From positions 1-41,528 of the forward strand of contig CAZMGD010000029.1 in assembly GCA_964565705.1 (NCBI GenBank): a DNA stretch of 41,528 nucleotides. Reading direction: 5' to 3'. Source of the stretch: CAZMGD01 sp964565705 (GTDB taxonomy: Bacteria > Actinomycetota > Acidimicrobiia > Acidimicrobiales > Ilumatobacteraceae). Below, one piece after another: positions 23,963-34,319 of the stretch. How positions within the stretch are numbered: the first letter of the stretch is position 1; every line of letters starts with the position of its first letter. Made by a program: the position numbers and the translations under genes. The notes beneath the pieces are model-generated. The model made no database searches. It was not told the DNA's origin and saw only the letters and a list, made by a program, of their open reading frames with translations.

Positions 23963-25423
23963 ATGCCCGCACCCATCTCCGAGCCGTTCGATGCCGCTGC
24001 CGCGTCGGCCGCTTACCGCAACGCCCTCGATGTGATCGGCGCCGTCGAGCCGACCGTCGCCGCCGCAATCCGCCAGGAGCTGACCGACCAGCGCGAGTCG
24101 CTGAAGCTGATCGCCAGCGAGAACTACGCGTCGCCCGCCACGCTGCTGACGATGGGCACATGGATGTCCGACAAGTATGCCGAGGGCACGATCGGCCACC
24201 GCTTCTACGCCGGCTGCCAGAACATCGACATCGTCGAGCAAGCCGCCGCCGATCACGCCAAGGCGCTCTTCGGTGCCCCCCACGCCTACGTGCAGCCGCA
24301 CTCCGGCATCGACGCCAACCTGGTCGCGTTCTGGTCGATCCTCGCCCAGCGGGTCGAGGCCCCGGCGCTGTCGGAGTGGGGCGCGTCGCACGTCAACGAC
24401 CTGTCCGACACCGACTGGGAGGAGCTGCGGCTCGCGCTCGGCAACCAGCGGGCGCTCGGCATGTCGCTCGACGCAGGTGGACACCTCACCCACGGGTTCC
24501 GCCCGAACATCAGCGGCAAGATGTTCCACCAGTCGTCGTACGGCACCGACCCCGAGACCGGGCTGCTCGACTACGCGGCGGTGCGGGCCAAGGCCCAGGA
24601 GTTCCGGCCGCTGGTGCTGATCGCCGGGTACTCGGCGTACCCACGCAAGATCAACTTCGCGACCATGCGTGAGATCGCCGACGAGGTCGGCGCCGTGCTG
24701 ATGGTCGACATGGCGCACTTCGCCGGCCTCGTCGCCGGCAAGGTGTTCACCGGCGACTTCGACCCGGTGCCCCACGCCCACGTCACGACGACCACGACCC
24801 ACAAGTCGCTGCGCGGCCCGCGCGGTGGGATGGTGCTGTGCCAGCCCGAGTTCGCCGACTCGGTGGACCGTGGCTGCCCGATGGTGCTCGGCGGTCCGCT
24901 CGGCCACGTGATGGCCGCCAAGGCGGTCGCGCTCGCCGAAGCCCGCCAGCCGTCGTTCCAGACGTACGCGCGAGCGGTCGCCGACAACGCGGTCGCACTC
25001 GCCGACGGCCTGTCCAAGCGCGGGGCAACGCTGGTCACCGGCGGCACTGAGAACCACCTCGTGCTGATCGACGTGTCGTCTTACGGGCTGACCGGTCGCC
25101 AGGCGGAGTCGGCGCTGCTCGACTCTGGCATCGTCACCAACCGCAACGCCGTGCCCCGCGACCCGAACGGTGCCTGGTACACGTCCGGCGTGCGGATCGG
25201 CACCCCGGCGCTGACGTCGCGCGGCTTCGGGCCCGACGAGTTCGACCGCGTCGCCGAGCTCATCGTCGAGGTGTTCGCGGCCACCGCGCCGATTACGACG
25301 GCGTCAGGGGGCCCGTCGAAGGCCAAGTACACGATCGCCGACGGCGTCGCCGCCAAGGTGCACGACGCGGCCAACGAGCTGCTGACCGCCAACCCCCTCT
25401 ACCCCGGCCTGGACCTGTCCTGA
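23963..25423 (+). CDS. glyA: Serine hydroxymethyltransferase, long form
   Basis: The 486-residue protein converts serine and tetrahydrofolate to glycine and 5,10-methylene-THF. It shows SENYASPA, GTIGHRFYAGCQNID, VQPHSGIDANL and the PLP lysine K281 in TTTTHKSLRGPRGG. Between residues ~128 and ~165 it carries an insertion (VEAPALSEWGASHVND...LALGNQRALG) absent from ordinary ~420-residue enzymes; similar long forms exist, from memory, in Chlamydiae and a few other bacteria. ATG 23963 follows GAGGAGG and is controlled by the ZTP riboswitch. Confidence 0.95.
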   Translation: MPAPISEPFDAAAASAAYRNALDVIGAVEPTVAAAIRQELTDQRESLKLIASENYASPATLLTMGTWMSDKYAEGTIGHRFYAGCQNIDIVEQAAADHAKALFGAPHAYVQPHSGIDANLVAFWSILAQRVEAPALSEWGASHVNDLSDTDWEELRLALGNQRALGMSLDAGGHLTHGFRPNISGKMFHQSSYGTDPETGLLDYAAVRAKAQEFRPLVLIAGYSAYPRKINFATMREIADEVGAVLMVDMAHFAGLVAGKVFTGDFDPVPHAHVTTTTTHKSLRGPRGGMVLCQPEFADSVDRGCPMVLGGPLGHVMAAKAVALAEARQPSFQTYARAVADNAVALADGLSKRGATLVTGGTENHLVLIDVSSYGLTGRQAESALLDSGIVTNRNAVPRDPNGAWYTSGVRIGTPALTSRGFGPDEFDRVAELIVEVFAATAPITTASGGPSKAKYTIADGVAAKVHDAANELLTANPLYPGLDLS

Positions 25424-25430
25424 CGATCCC

Positions 25431-25484
25431 GAGTTCTCGGTCGGGATCTGGTCGTTCCAGCGACCATTTTCCGACCGAGAACTC
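25431..25484. repeat. Long palindrome C between convergent genes
   Basis: The 24-nt arms 25431-25454 and 25461-25484 match at 21 positions around a 6-nt loop. It begins with the same GTTCTCGG base as palindrome B, 7 bp after glyA and 9 bp before the stop of the convergent gene, a position suited to a bidirectional terminator. Confidence 0.8.
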
Positions 25485-25493
25485 AGGGGCGCT

Positions 25494-25617
25494 TCAGAGG
25501 AGGTCCAACGAGCGGAGGTCGCGGATCGCCGCGCAGGAGCGCGTCGCCATCGCCAGGTCGTCGAGCCGGTAGGCGCCGTGCACGACGGCGAACAGCGCCG
25601 TCCGGTCGGTCTGCCCG
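25494..25617 (-). CDS. C-terminal fragment of an unidentified protein at the assembly gap
   Basis: About 40 residues (TALFAVVHGAYRLDDLAMA ... IRDLRSLDLL) end at a stop at 25494-25496 and run into the N gap. The frame looks protein-like, while the frame continuous with the LLM gene across 100 N is Arg/Ser/Thr-rich and looks like an antisense shadow. It may be the end of the LLM oxidoreductase if the real gap is not 100 bases, or of another gene. Confidence 0.5.
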
Positions 25618-25717
25618 NNNNNNNNNNNNNNNNNNNNNNNNNNNNNNNNNNNNNNNNNNNNNNNNNNNNNNNNNNNNNNNNNNNNNNNNNNNNNNNNNNN
25701 NNNNNNNNNNNNNNNNN
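25618..25717. other. Assembly gap (100 N)
   Basis: Exactly 100 undetermined bases, a conventional scaffold placeholder. The true length is unknown and the gap breaks a minus-strand coding region. Confidence 0.99.
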
Positions 25718-26173
25718 CGGATCCTGGTGCAGGTAGGAGTACTGGCCGGCTGGTCCGTCGTGGCCGAGGATCATCTCGCCGTGCCACAGCCGGCGGTAGA
25801 TCGACACGACGTCCTCGAGCTGGGCGCTCGTGATCGGCTGCAGCCCGATCGCCTTGAACAACGGATCGAAGCCGCGGCCGAGCCCGAGCGCGAAGCGGCC
25901 ACCGGTCAGGCGGTGCATCGTTGTCGCCAACGTCGCCGTGATCAGCGGGTGCCGGGTGTTGTGGTTGGTCGCCCCGGTGGCGATGCCGATCCGCTCACTG
26001 ACCGCCCCAGCGGCCCCGGACAGCACGGCGGCATCCTTGACGTTGAAGCGCTCCGAGACGAATGCCGCACCGAGCCCGAGCTCCTCGGCGCGCCGCACCT
26101 CGTCGACGAGGTCACGCGGCGAGTCGGAGTGCCCGGCGAGCGTGTAGAAGCCGAGCTCGTTGCACGGTGTCAT
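25718..26173 (-). CDS. LLM-class F420-dependent oxidoreductase, N-terminal part
   Basis: The 152 visible residues show a luciferase-like (bacterial LLM) start: ELGFYTLAGHSDSPRDLVDEVRRAEELG, then FVSERFN, TGATNHNTRHPLITA, RFALGLGRGFDPLFKAIG. These are typical of F420-dependent LLM enzymes of the TIGR03857-like group, from memory. The gene is cut by the gap. It begins 13 bp after the P450 gene and so ends the ALDH-amidohydrolase-P450 operon. Such enzymes reduce or oxidise cyclic or unsaturated substrates with coenzyme F420. Confidence 0.85.
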
Positions 26174-26186
26174 GTGGTGCCTTCCC

Positions 26187-27370
26187 TCAGACGGTGACCG
26201 GCACGCTGACCCAGCCACGCACGGTGCTGGTGTGCAGCTGTACCGCACCTGCCCGCTCGGAGACGAAGCCGGGCGCGTGGCGCAGCGTCTCCTCCAGGCC
26301 GACGCGGCCCTCGAGCCGGGCGAGCGCGGCGCCGAGGCAGAAGTGCACGCCGAAGCCGAACGACACGTGGTGGTCGAAGTGGCGGGTCACGTCGAAGCGA
26401 TCGGCATCGGGGTACTTGCGCTCGTCGCGCCCGGCGGACCCGGTCAGCAGCAACACCTTCGAGCCGGCGGGGATCGTGACGTCGTGGAACGTCGCGTCCT
26501 GCCGGGACCAGCGACCCTGGACAGGCGACGGCGCCTCGAAGCGCAGCAGCTCCTCGATCGCGTTCGGGATGAGCGCCGGGTCATCGGCGAGCAGGCGCTG
26601 CTGGTCGGAGTGCTCGCCGAGCAGGATCGACGCCCATCCCAGCAGCTTGCCGACCGTCTCGGTGCCGGCCGTGATCAGCAGCACGGCGAAGTCGGCGCAC
26701 TCGCCGATCGTCAGCCGCCGGGTGCTGTCGCCATCGGCGATCTCGGCCTGCGTCAACGCGGACAGCAGGTCGTCGCCCGGATCCGAGGCTCGCTCGGCGA
26801 GCAGCCCGTGGAGGTACACGTGGAGGTTGATCGCAGCGGTGGCCGAGACGTCGTTGACCATCCCCACGCCGGGTTCGATGTGGAAGACCTCGTCCATCCA
26901 CACCCGGGCCTGGGCGCGGTCCGCGTCGGGGATCGAGAGCAGCTCGGCGATCGTCATCGCCGGCAGCGGAGCGGCGAACCGCTGCACGTAGTCGAACGTC
27001 TCGCCCGGTGACCACTCCTCGAGCAGTTGGCGGCAGTACGCCCGGACCTGATCCTCCAGCGCGGCCACGCGGCGCGGCGTGAAGGCCCGGTTCACCAGCG
27101 AGCGGAGCTGGGTGTGCTCGGGTGGGTCCTGGAAGATCATCATCCCCGTCTGCATCGGCGCCGGACCCATCATCTCCAGCACGGTGCCGTGGTTCGAGCT
27201 GAACACGTCAGGCCGGCGGTGTGCCGCCTCGACGTCGTCGTAGCGGCTGAGCGCCCAGAAGTCGTACTGCTCGTTGCGGTACACCGGCGCGTGGTCGCGC
27301 AGCTCGCGCCAGATCTCGTACGGGTTCGAATCGATCGCCTCGTCGAACGGATCCCAGGAGACCGTGGTGC

Positions 27371-27374
<4 letters not shown>
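26187..27374 (-). CDS. Cytochrome P450
   Basis: The 395-residue protein carries the P450 landmarks: I-helix AGTET at 236-240, the ExxR pair E275/R278 and the heme loop FGFGVHFCLG with ligand Cys346. It is soluble, lacks a membrane anchor and resembles bacterial class I enzymes (CYP107/125-like spread), which need a ferredoxin and reductase not encoded beside it. It hydroxylates an unknown substrate. The GTG start overlaps the amidohydrolase stop (GTGA), tying it into the operon. Confidence 0.95.
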
Positions 27375-28647
<1,273 letters not shown>

Positions 28648-28651
<4 letters not shown>

Positions 28652-30147
28652 GATCTCACTCCGATCGCGATCGACTTCGCCTCGAGGTACTCCTCGAAGC
28701 CCATCACGCCCATCTCACGGCCGATGCCGCTCTGCTTGTAGCCCCCGAACGGCACATCCGGGCTGTAGTACAGCCCACCGTTCACGTTGATCGTGCCGGT
28801 TCGCACCCGCTCGGCGACGGCCCGGGCCCGCTCGTCGGTTGCCGAGAACACCGCACCCGACAAGCCGTAGATCGAGTCGTTGGCGATGCGCACCGCGTCG
28901 TCGTCGCCGTCGTGCGCCAGGACCACGAGCACCGGCCCGAAGATCTCCTCCTGGACCACCGTGTCGCCCGGCTGCACCTCGGTCAGCACGGTCGGCTCGA
29001 CGAAGAACCCGCCGGCGAGGTGGGCGGGCAGCCCGCTCGGCTTCCCGCCGCCGAGCACCACGTTCGCGCCGTCGCGGGTGGCGGCGTCGATGTAGCCGAG
29101 CACCCGGGTGCGCTGGCGCTCGCTGATCAGCGGGCCCATCAGGTTGGCCGGATCGGTCGGGTCGCCGTAGGTCATCGACCCCATGATCCCGACGACGGTC
29201 TCGACGGCCTCGTCGTACTTCGCGCGGGGCACGAGGAAGCGCGACGTGATCGCGCAGCCCTGCCCGGCGTGGGTCATGATCTGGAACGCGGTCATCGCCG
29301 CTGCCGTCGCGAGGTCGGCGTCGTCGAGGGCGATCGACGCCGACTTGCCGCCGAGCTCGAGGAACACCTTGGCCACGCGATCGGCGGCGGTGCGCATGAT
29401 GTCGCGACCTGTCTGGGTCGAGCCGGTGAAGGAGATCAGGTCGACGCGTGGGTCGGCCACCAGCTGGCGGCCGGTGTCGTTGCCCTTCGAGGTGATCACG
29501 TTGAGCACCCCCGCCGGCAGGTCGGTCTCGGAGGCGGCCAATTCGCCGAGCAGCGTCGCGCACCACGGGGTGTCGGGCGCCGCCTTGAGCACCACCGTGT
29601 TGCCGGCGGCGAGTGCGGGCACGACCTTGGCCAGGTTGATCTGGTGCGGGAAGTTCCACGGCGTGATCGCGGCGACGACGCCGGCCGGCTCGCGGCGCAG
29701 GATCCGCTGCGAGCGCATGCCGAACGGCGCGGCGATGCCGAGGTCGGTCTCCCACTGATACCGCTCGAGCAGGTCGGCCACCCAGCCGATGCCCTCGATC
29801 GGCGTGTCCAGCTGGGCGCCGCTCGTCAGCCCGATGGGCGCACCGACCTCGGCGACGCACGACGCCCGCAGCTCCTCAGCGTGGGCTTGCATCGCGGCGT
29901 GCAGCTGGCGGATGCAGCGCAGCCGGAACGCGTGATCGGTGGACCACGAGGTCTCGTCGAACGCCCGGCGGGCGGCCGCGATCGCGGCGCCGGTGTCCTC
30001 GGCGCCGGCGTCGGCGGCGACCCCGATCACCGCCCCCGTCGCCGGGTTGACGTTGTCGTAGACCGCCCCGCTGCGGGCGTCGGTCAGTGCACCGTCGATC
30101 AACACGCGCGGCTGCGACCGCACCTCGGTCGAGACGTGTTCCGGCAT
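28648..30147 (-). CDS. NAD(P)-dependent aldehyde dehydrogenase
   Basis: The 499-residue protein has the aldehyde dehydrogenase catalytic set: N165 in TPWNFPHQ, E264 in LELGGKSA and C298 in GQGCAITSR, with the cofactor FTGSTQTG loop. It oxidises an aldehyde to the acid, possibly the product of the P450 downstream. ATG 30147 is preceded by AAGGGGA; an in-frame ATG at 30180 lacks such a site. It is the first gene of the minus-strand operon, under the TetR operator at 30203-30218. Confidence 0.93.
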
Positions 30148-30202
30148 CCGGTTCCCCTTCCGGTACGCTGCGATCGGCAACGTTGAACCCTAGTATGGTG
30201 GA

Positions 30203-30218
30203 TTGAACGGCGATTCGA
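30203..30218. promoter_or_regulatory. Second TetR operator candidate
   Basis: TTGAACGGCGATTCGA differs from the copy at the tetR promoter in one base. It sits between the divergent aldehyde dehydrogenase and binding-protein genes. On the minus strand TTTCGA (30215-30220) and CATACT (30192-30197), 17 bp apart, could be the operon promoter, with the operator inside it. Confidence 0.62.
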
Positions 30219-30261
30219 AAGTCGTCGGTCGGGGGAATTTCGAGAGGGGATTCGGACGCCC

Positions 30262-31623
30262 ATGAGCAACGACCAGAACGACGCCGAGATCCAGTACGCG
30301 GAGCGTCTGTTCCCGGCGCCGGCCGACCTCGGCATCGCCCAGCCCGATCGCGCGGTGTGCTCGGTGCGCTTCGGGACCGAGAGCTACCTCAACGGGCGCG
30401 GTGGCGAGGGCTCGCGCTGGTACGAGGGCGGCGGATCGGCCACGGACCGGGCCGTGCAGAACATCACGATCTACCCGCCCACCGGCGGGGTGCAGACCCA
30501 GGGCGACCCGTTCGAGCCGGTGAAGATCGGGATCCTCATCGACATGGATCTCAACCAGTTGCTCGCCGACTGGATCGACCCGACGATCCTCGCCATCGAG
30601 GACGCGATGAACGAGGGCATCTGGACCCGCGGCCCGGTGCAACTCGTCATCGCCGATGCCCGCGGCTTGCCCCGGGAGAACCATCGCAAGGTGATCCGGG
30701 GCTACCAATGGTTGGCCGACGAGGGGTGCGTCGTGATCCTCGGGCCGATGATCTCCGACAACTGCCTCGTGATCCAGGACACCGCGAACCGGGTGCAGGT
30801 GCCGTGCATCGGCTGGACCGGCGCCCACAAGTTCGCGTCGGAGTACTGCTTCACCGTGGCCAACGGCGACGTCGCGACCGAAGGCGTGATGTGCGCCCAG
30901 TGGCTGCACCAGCATGGTCACCGCAAGGTGGGCCTGTTCTGGGAGGCCGGGTCGTCGGGCCGGGACTACGCCGACTACTTCCGCTACACCGCGATGCAGC
31001 TGGGGCTGACGATCACCCGCGAGGTGATGCTCGAGCCCAACCCGCGCGGGCTCGTCGACGACCTGCGCCAGATGCGCGAGATGGGCACCGAGGGGATCTA
31101 CTACGGAGGGTACGGCTACGCGACGTTCCACTTCGCGTCGGCCTTCCGCGAGCTCGACTGGGACCCGCCGCGCGTGATGGGTACCGCGTTCATGTTCTAT
31201 TCGAACTCGAACGCGTGGGCCGAGGGTCTGGAGGGCTGGCACGGCGTCGACCAGCTCGGTGAGGACGGGGCCAACCCGAACTACAACGCGCTGATCGACC
31301 GGATGCAGTCACGCTTCGGCCGATCCACCGGCAACGTGGTGATCGCCCTCGCCTACGACACGGCCCGGGTCGCGATCCACGGCATCGCCAACGCCGGCAT
31401 CCCCGAGCCGCGGTGGGTCAAGGAGGGCATGGAGCGCATCCGCTGGATGCCCGCAACCAACGGCGGTCCGAGCTGCTACATCCAGTTCGGGCCCTACGAC
31501 CGCAAGGGCTACAAGGGCGACTTCCTGACGATCCGCGAGCTGCGCGACGGCGAGCTCCGCTTCGACGGCTACCACCGCCCCCAATGGCCCTCCAACCAGA
31601 GCGTCCCGGCATCCGCCGAATGA
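30262..31623 (+). CDS. Periplasmic-binding-protein fold (LivK/Peripla_BP_6-like) protein without signal peptide
   Basis: The 453-residue protein matches branched-chain-amino-acid-type substrate-binding proteins: VKIGILIDMDLNQ, VVILGPMISDNC, VPCIGWTGAH and KVGLFWEAGSSGRDYADYF. It has no secretion signal or lipobox: the first ~85 residues are a polar extension (MSNDQNDAEIQYAERLFPAP). It should therefore be cytoplasmic unless exported otherwise, and no permease or ATPase genes are nearby. It may act as a sensor or amide-type ligand-binding enzyme partner (AmiC-like). It shares the operator region with the ALDH operon. Confidence 0.85.
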   Translation: MSNDQNDAEIQYAERLFPAPADLGIAQPDRAVCSVRFGTESYLNGRGGEGSRWYEGGGSATDRAVQNITIYPPTGGVQTQGDPFEPVKIGILIDMDLNQLLADWIDPTILAIEDAMNEGIWTRGPVQLVIADARGLPRENHRKVIRGYQWLADEGCVVILGPMISDNCLVIQDTANRVQVPCIGWTGAHKFASEYCFTVANGDVATEGVMCAQWLHQHGHRKVGLFWEAGSSGRDYADYFRYTAMQLGLTITREVMLEPNPRGLVDDLRQMREMGTEGIYYGGYGYATFHFASAFRELDWDPPRVMGTAFMFYSNSNAWAEGLEGWHGVDQLGEDGANPNYNALIDRMQSRFGRSTGNVVIALAYDTARVAIHGIANAGIPEPRWVKEGMERIRWMPATNGGPSCYIQFGPYDRKGYKGDFLTIRELRDGELRFDGYHRPQWPSNQSVPASAE

Positions 31624-31653
31624 GGTCAACGCCAACAAGGGCGCCGAGGCTTC

Positions 31654-31778
31654 GCGAGCGCAGCGAGCTCCCCGAACGGAGCGCACGCGGCCACGAACCT
31701 GCGCCGCAGCCGATACCCCTGCGAGCGAAGCGAGCCCTCGATCGGCGGGCCCAGGAGCAGACGGCGAGCGCAGCGAGC
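31654..31778. repeat. Three copies of a 15-bp palindromic repeat
   Basis: GCGAGCGNAGCGAGC occurs at 31654-31668, 31721-31735 and 31764-31778 (N is C, A, C). The gap 31624-31790 holds nothing else recognisable. Similar GAGCGCAGCGAGC stretches are common in intergenic DNA of high-GC actinobacteria. Confidence 0.75.
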
Positions 31779-31790
31779 CCACCAGCGCGT

Positions 31791-32615
31791 CTAGATCCTT
31801 CCGTCGATCCTCAGCTCGGGAGCGACCCAGTTCGGGCTGCGCCGCTCCTTGAACGCCTGGAACCCCTCGACGGGTTCTGGTCCGGCCAGGCTGGCGTCCA
31901 TGCCCATGCGGTCATAGGTGCCGTAGTAGAGGTCGAACGTCCGCTTCACCTCGGCGTACGCACCGGGCGCCGTGCGGCAGCACCACTCGAGCGCGTCGAG
32001 CGCGTCGACGAACAGGCGCTCGTGTGGCACCACCCTGGCGACGAGACCCCATTCGAGCGCCTCGTCGGCGCGCACGGTGCGGCCGGTCATCAGCATGTCG
32101 CGGGCCCGCGCCGGACCGATCTGGCGCGGCAGTACCTGGGCGTAGTTCGTGTCGGCGATGCCCCGGAACAGTTCGGGCGCACGAAACGTGGCCCGGTCGC
32201 TGGCGACGGTGACGTCGGCCAGCATCGCGATCATCAGCCCGCCGCCCTGGGCCAGGCCGTTCACCGCGCACACCACCGGCTTCGTCGAACGCCGGATCGC
32301 GTCGAAGGGCGTGTTGTCCATGCTCAAGAGCCGGGGCAGATCGGCCCAGCCGTCGGTGTTGTCGCCGCCGAGGTCACCGCCGGGGATGAACACGTCGCCC
32401 GTGCCGGTGATCAACAGCCCGGCAAGGTCCGGGTCGCGCGCCGTGAGGTCCACGGCGTAACGGACGCCGAAGTACATCGCCGGCGTCATCGCGTTGCGCC
32501 GCCCCGGCCGGTCGACCGTCACGACACCGATCGGGCCCCTGCGCTCGAAGCGGAGGTACGGCGTGCCCAGCCAGTCGTCCTCTGGCGGCCGCGGCCGCTC
32601 GTCGGTTTCAGTCAT
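31791..32615 (-). CDS. Enoyl-CoA hydratase/isomerase (crotonase) family protein
   Basis: The 274-residue crotonase has GVVTVDRPGRRNAM, FIPGGDLGG and AVNGLAQGGGLMIAMLADV (oxyanion-hole glycines), then APELFRGIADTNYAQVLPRQIG. The Glu in APEL aligns with the first catalytic Glu of hydratases; the second position lacks a Glu. It may be a hydratase, isomerase or another crotonase activity on a CoA thioester. It stands alone on the minus strand, convergent with the binding-protein gene and divergent from the SDR operon. Confidence 0.88.
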   Translation of the reverse strand: MTETDERPRPPEDDWLGTPYLRFERRGPIGVVTVDRPGRRNAMTPAMYFGVRYAVDLTARDPDLAGLLITGTGDVFIPGGDLGGDNTDGWADLPRLLSMDNTPFDAIRRSTKPVVCAVNGLAQGGGLMIAMLADVTVASDRATFRAPELFRGIADTNYAQVLPRQIGPARARDMLMTGRTVRADEALEWGLVARVVPHERLFVDALDALEWCCRTAPGAYAEVKRTFDLYYGTYDRMGMDASLAGPEPVEGFQAFKERRSPNWVAPELRIDGRI

Positions 32616-32689
32616 GTGATGTCTCCCCTCGTCCGTCCCGCCGGCGCGCCTCAGTCTGCCCGCCGTGTCAATTCCATCCCGGAGGTCTC

Positions 32690-33520
32690 ATGAACGAGCG
32701 CAGTGGGCACACGCTCGCCGGGCGGCGCGTGCTGATCGTCGGCGCGTCATCGGGCGTCGGTCGGGCGCTCGCTGTTCGCGCCGTCGGCGATGGCGCGCAC
32801 GTCGCTCTCGCGGCCCGCAACCGCGACAACTTGGCCGAGACCGCGGAGCTGGCAGGAGGGGGCGCAGTGATCGCCGCCGATCTCCGCCGGGCGGACGAGT
32901 GCGTCCGGATCGTCGCCGAGACGATCGCTGCCGTCGGGGTGCCCGATCTGGTCTTCGTATCGGCCGGCTCGTCGTCCCTGCGCTGGGTCCACGAGACCGG
33001 ACAGGACGACTGGGCCCAGGCCTTCGAGACGAACGTCATCGGCGCCAACCTCCTGTTCACCGCGCTGCAACCGCACCTCCCGCCGGGTGCGATCGTCGCC
33101 GCCGTCTCCTCCGAGTCGGTGGGCAACCCTCGCCCGGGCCTGGTGCCGTACGCGAGCAGCAAGGCCGCGTTGGAGGAGTCGCTGCGCGGGTGGCGCATCG
33201 AGCACCCCCACCTCCGGTTCACCTGCGTGACGATCGGGGCCACGGTGCCAACCGGGTTCGCCGACACCTGGAACGGCGACATGCTCGTCGCCGCCCTCGA
33301 CACCTGGGCGGCGCAGGGGCTGGCCCAGGCCGAGATGATGGAAGCCGGCGACGTCGCCGACATGTTGGCCACCACGTTCGCCACGCTGCTCACCCTGCCC
33401 GGTCTCGGTCTGGAGCACCTCACCCTCCGGTCGCCGGCGAAGGGCGGCGCGTCGAACGAGGTCATGCTGGCGTGGGCCGCCGAGCACGGCGGCCCGGTCC
33501 GGCCGGAGACCCAGCCGTGA
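32690..33520 (+). CDS. Short-chain dehydrogenase/reductase
   Basis: The 276-residue protein has the NAD(P)-binding GASSGVGRA motif near residue 18 and VSSESV plus YASSK for the Ser-Tyr-Lys catalytic set. It interconverts an alcohol and a ketone, plausibly a 3-hydroxyacyl-CoA or ring alcohol. ATG 32690 follows GGAGG. It opens a plus-strand operon of crotonase, acyl-CoA dehydrogenase and ligase genes. Confidence 0.9.
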   Translation: MNERSGHTLAGRRVLIVGASSGVGRALAVRAVGDGAHVALAARNRDNLAETAELAGGGAVIAADLRRADECVRIVAETIAAVGVPDLVFVSAGSSSLRWVHETGQDDWAQAFETNVIGANLLFTALQPHLPPGAIVAAVSSESVGNPRPGLVPYASSKAALEESLRGWRIEHPHLRFTCVTIGATVPTGFADTWNGDMLVAALDTWAAQGLAQAEMMEAGDVADMLATTFATLLTLPGLGLEHLTLRSPAKGGASNEVMLAWAAEHGGPVRPETQP

Positions 33521-33526
33521 GCCAGC

Positions 33527-33572
33527 CACTGCCTCGGGTGGACGCCGTTTTCGGCACCGAGGCGAGGCAGTG
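33527..33572 (+). promoter_or_regulatory. Hairpin overlapping the start of the crotonase gene
   Basis: CACTGCCTCG (33527-33536) is the exact complement of CGAGGCAGTG (33563-33572); inside lies GCCG-TTTT-CGGC. The right arm contains the GAGG ribosome binding site and the GTG at 33570-33572, so folding would block initiation there or mark intercistronic control. Confidence 0.55.
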
Positions 33573-34319
33573 AGTCCCGTGCGCACCGAGCGCCGCGGCG
33601 CGGTCGGGGTGATCCGGCTCGACGATCCGAAGCGCCGCAACTCCCTGTCGGTCGATCTGCAAGACGGCGTGGTGGCCGCGGTCGCCGCGTTCGAAGCCGA
33701 CGACGACGTGCGCGCCCTCGTGCTGACCGCCACCCCGCCCGTGTTCTGCTCAGGCGGCGACCTCGACGGCCTGATCGCGGTCGATCGCCGTCCGCTGCGC
33801 GACATCTATCGAACCTTCACACGGATCGCCGACAGCCCGCTGCCGTCGGTCGCCGCGGTGACCGGCCCCGCGTACGGCGCCGGCGTGAACTTCGTGCTCG
33901 CCTCCGACGTGGCCATCGCCGCGCCGAGCGCGACGTTCGACGGTCGGTTCATCGAGATCGGGATCCACTCCGGCGGGGGGTTCATCGCCGGTCTGCAACG
34001 AGCGATCGGCAGCCGCCGCGCCGCGGCACTGCTGCTGCTGGCCAGTTCGCTCTCTGCCGACGAGGCGCAGCAGGCTGGCCTCGTGCACAGCGTGGTCGAG
34101 GACGCCGAGGCAGAGGCGATGAGGTTGGCGGACGTGCTCGCGACCCGCCCACCAGCGCTCGTCGCTCGGATGAAGGAAACGCTGCGCCACAACCTCTGGG
34201 CGACGTCCGAGGGCGACGCGAGGGATGCCGAGCACGATGCCCAGGCCTGGTCGATGGAGCAGCCGGAGTTCGTCGCCAGGGTCGAGGCGCTCCGCCGCCG
34301 GATGCGAGGAGAAGCATGA
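33570..34319 (+). CDS. Enoyl-CoA hydratase/isomerase family protein
   Basis: The 249-residue crotonase shows FCSGGDLDGL and AVTGPAYGAGVNFVLASDV, then GRFIEIGIHSGGGFIAGLQRAIG. It keeps the first catalytic Glu (RFIEIG), while the second hydratase Glu region is changed (GGGFIAGLQ). GTG 33570 and GTG 33579 are both possible starts. It overlaps the acyl-CoA dehydrogenase by ATGA. It acts on a CoA thioester within the operon. Confidence 0.87.
   Translation: MSPVRTERRGAVGVIRLDDPKRRNSLSVDLQDGVVAAVAAFEADDDVRALVLTATPPVFCSGGDLDGLIAVDRRPLRDIYRTFTRIADSPLPSVAAVTGPAYGAGVNFVLASDVAIAAPSATFDGRFIEIGIHSGGGFIAGLQRAIGSRRAAALLLLASSLSADEAQQAGLVHSVVEDAEAEAMRLADVLATRPPALVARMKETLRHNLWATSEGDARDAEHDAQAWSMEQPEFVARVEALRRRMRGEA

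Noticed and set aside
25304..26248. One coding frame reading straight through the 100 N
   Set aside because: Past the gap this frame is Arg/Ser/Thr-rich and overlaps the glyA end; it arises only because the placeholder length happens to keep it open.
31654..31778. CRISPR array
   Set aside because: Only three 15-bp repeats with unequal spacing (52 and 28 bp) and no cas genes.
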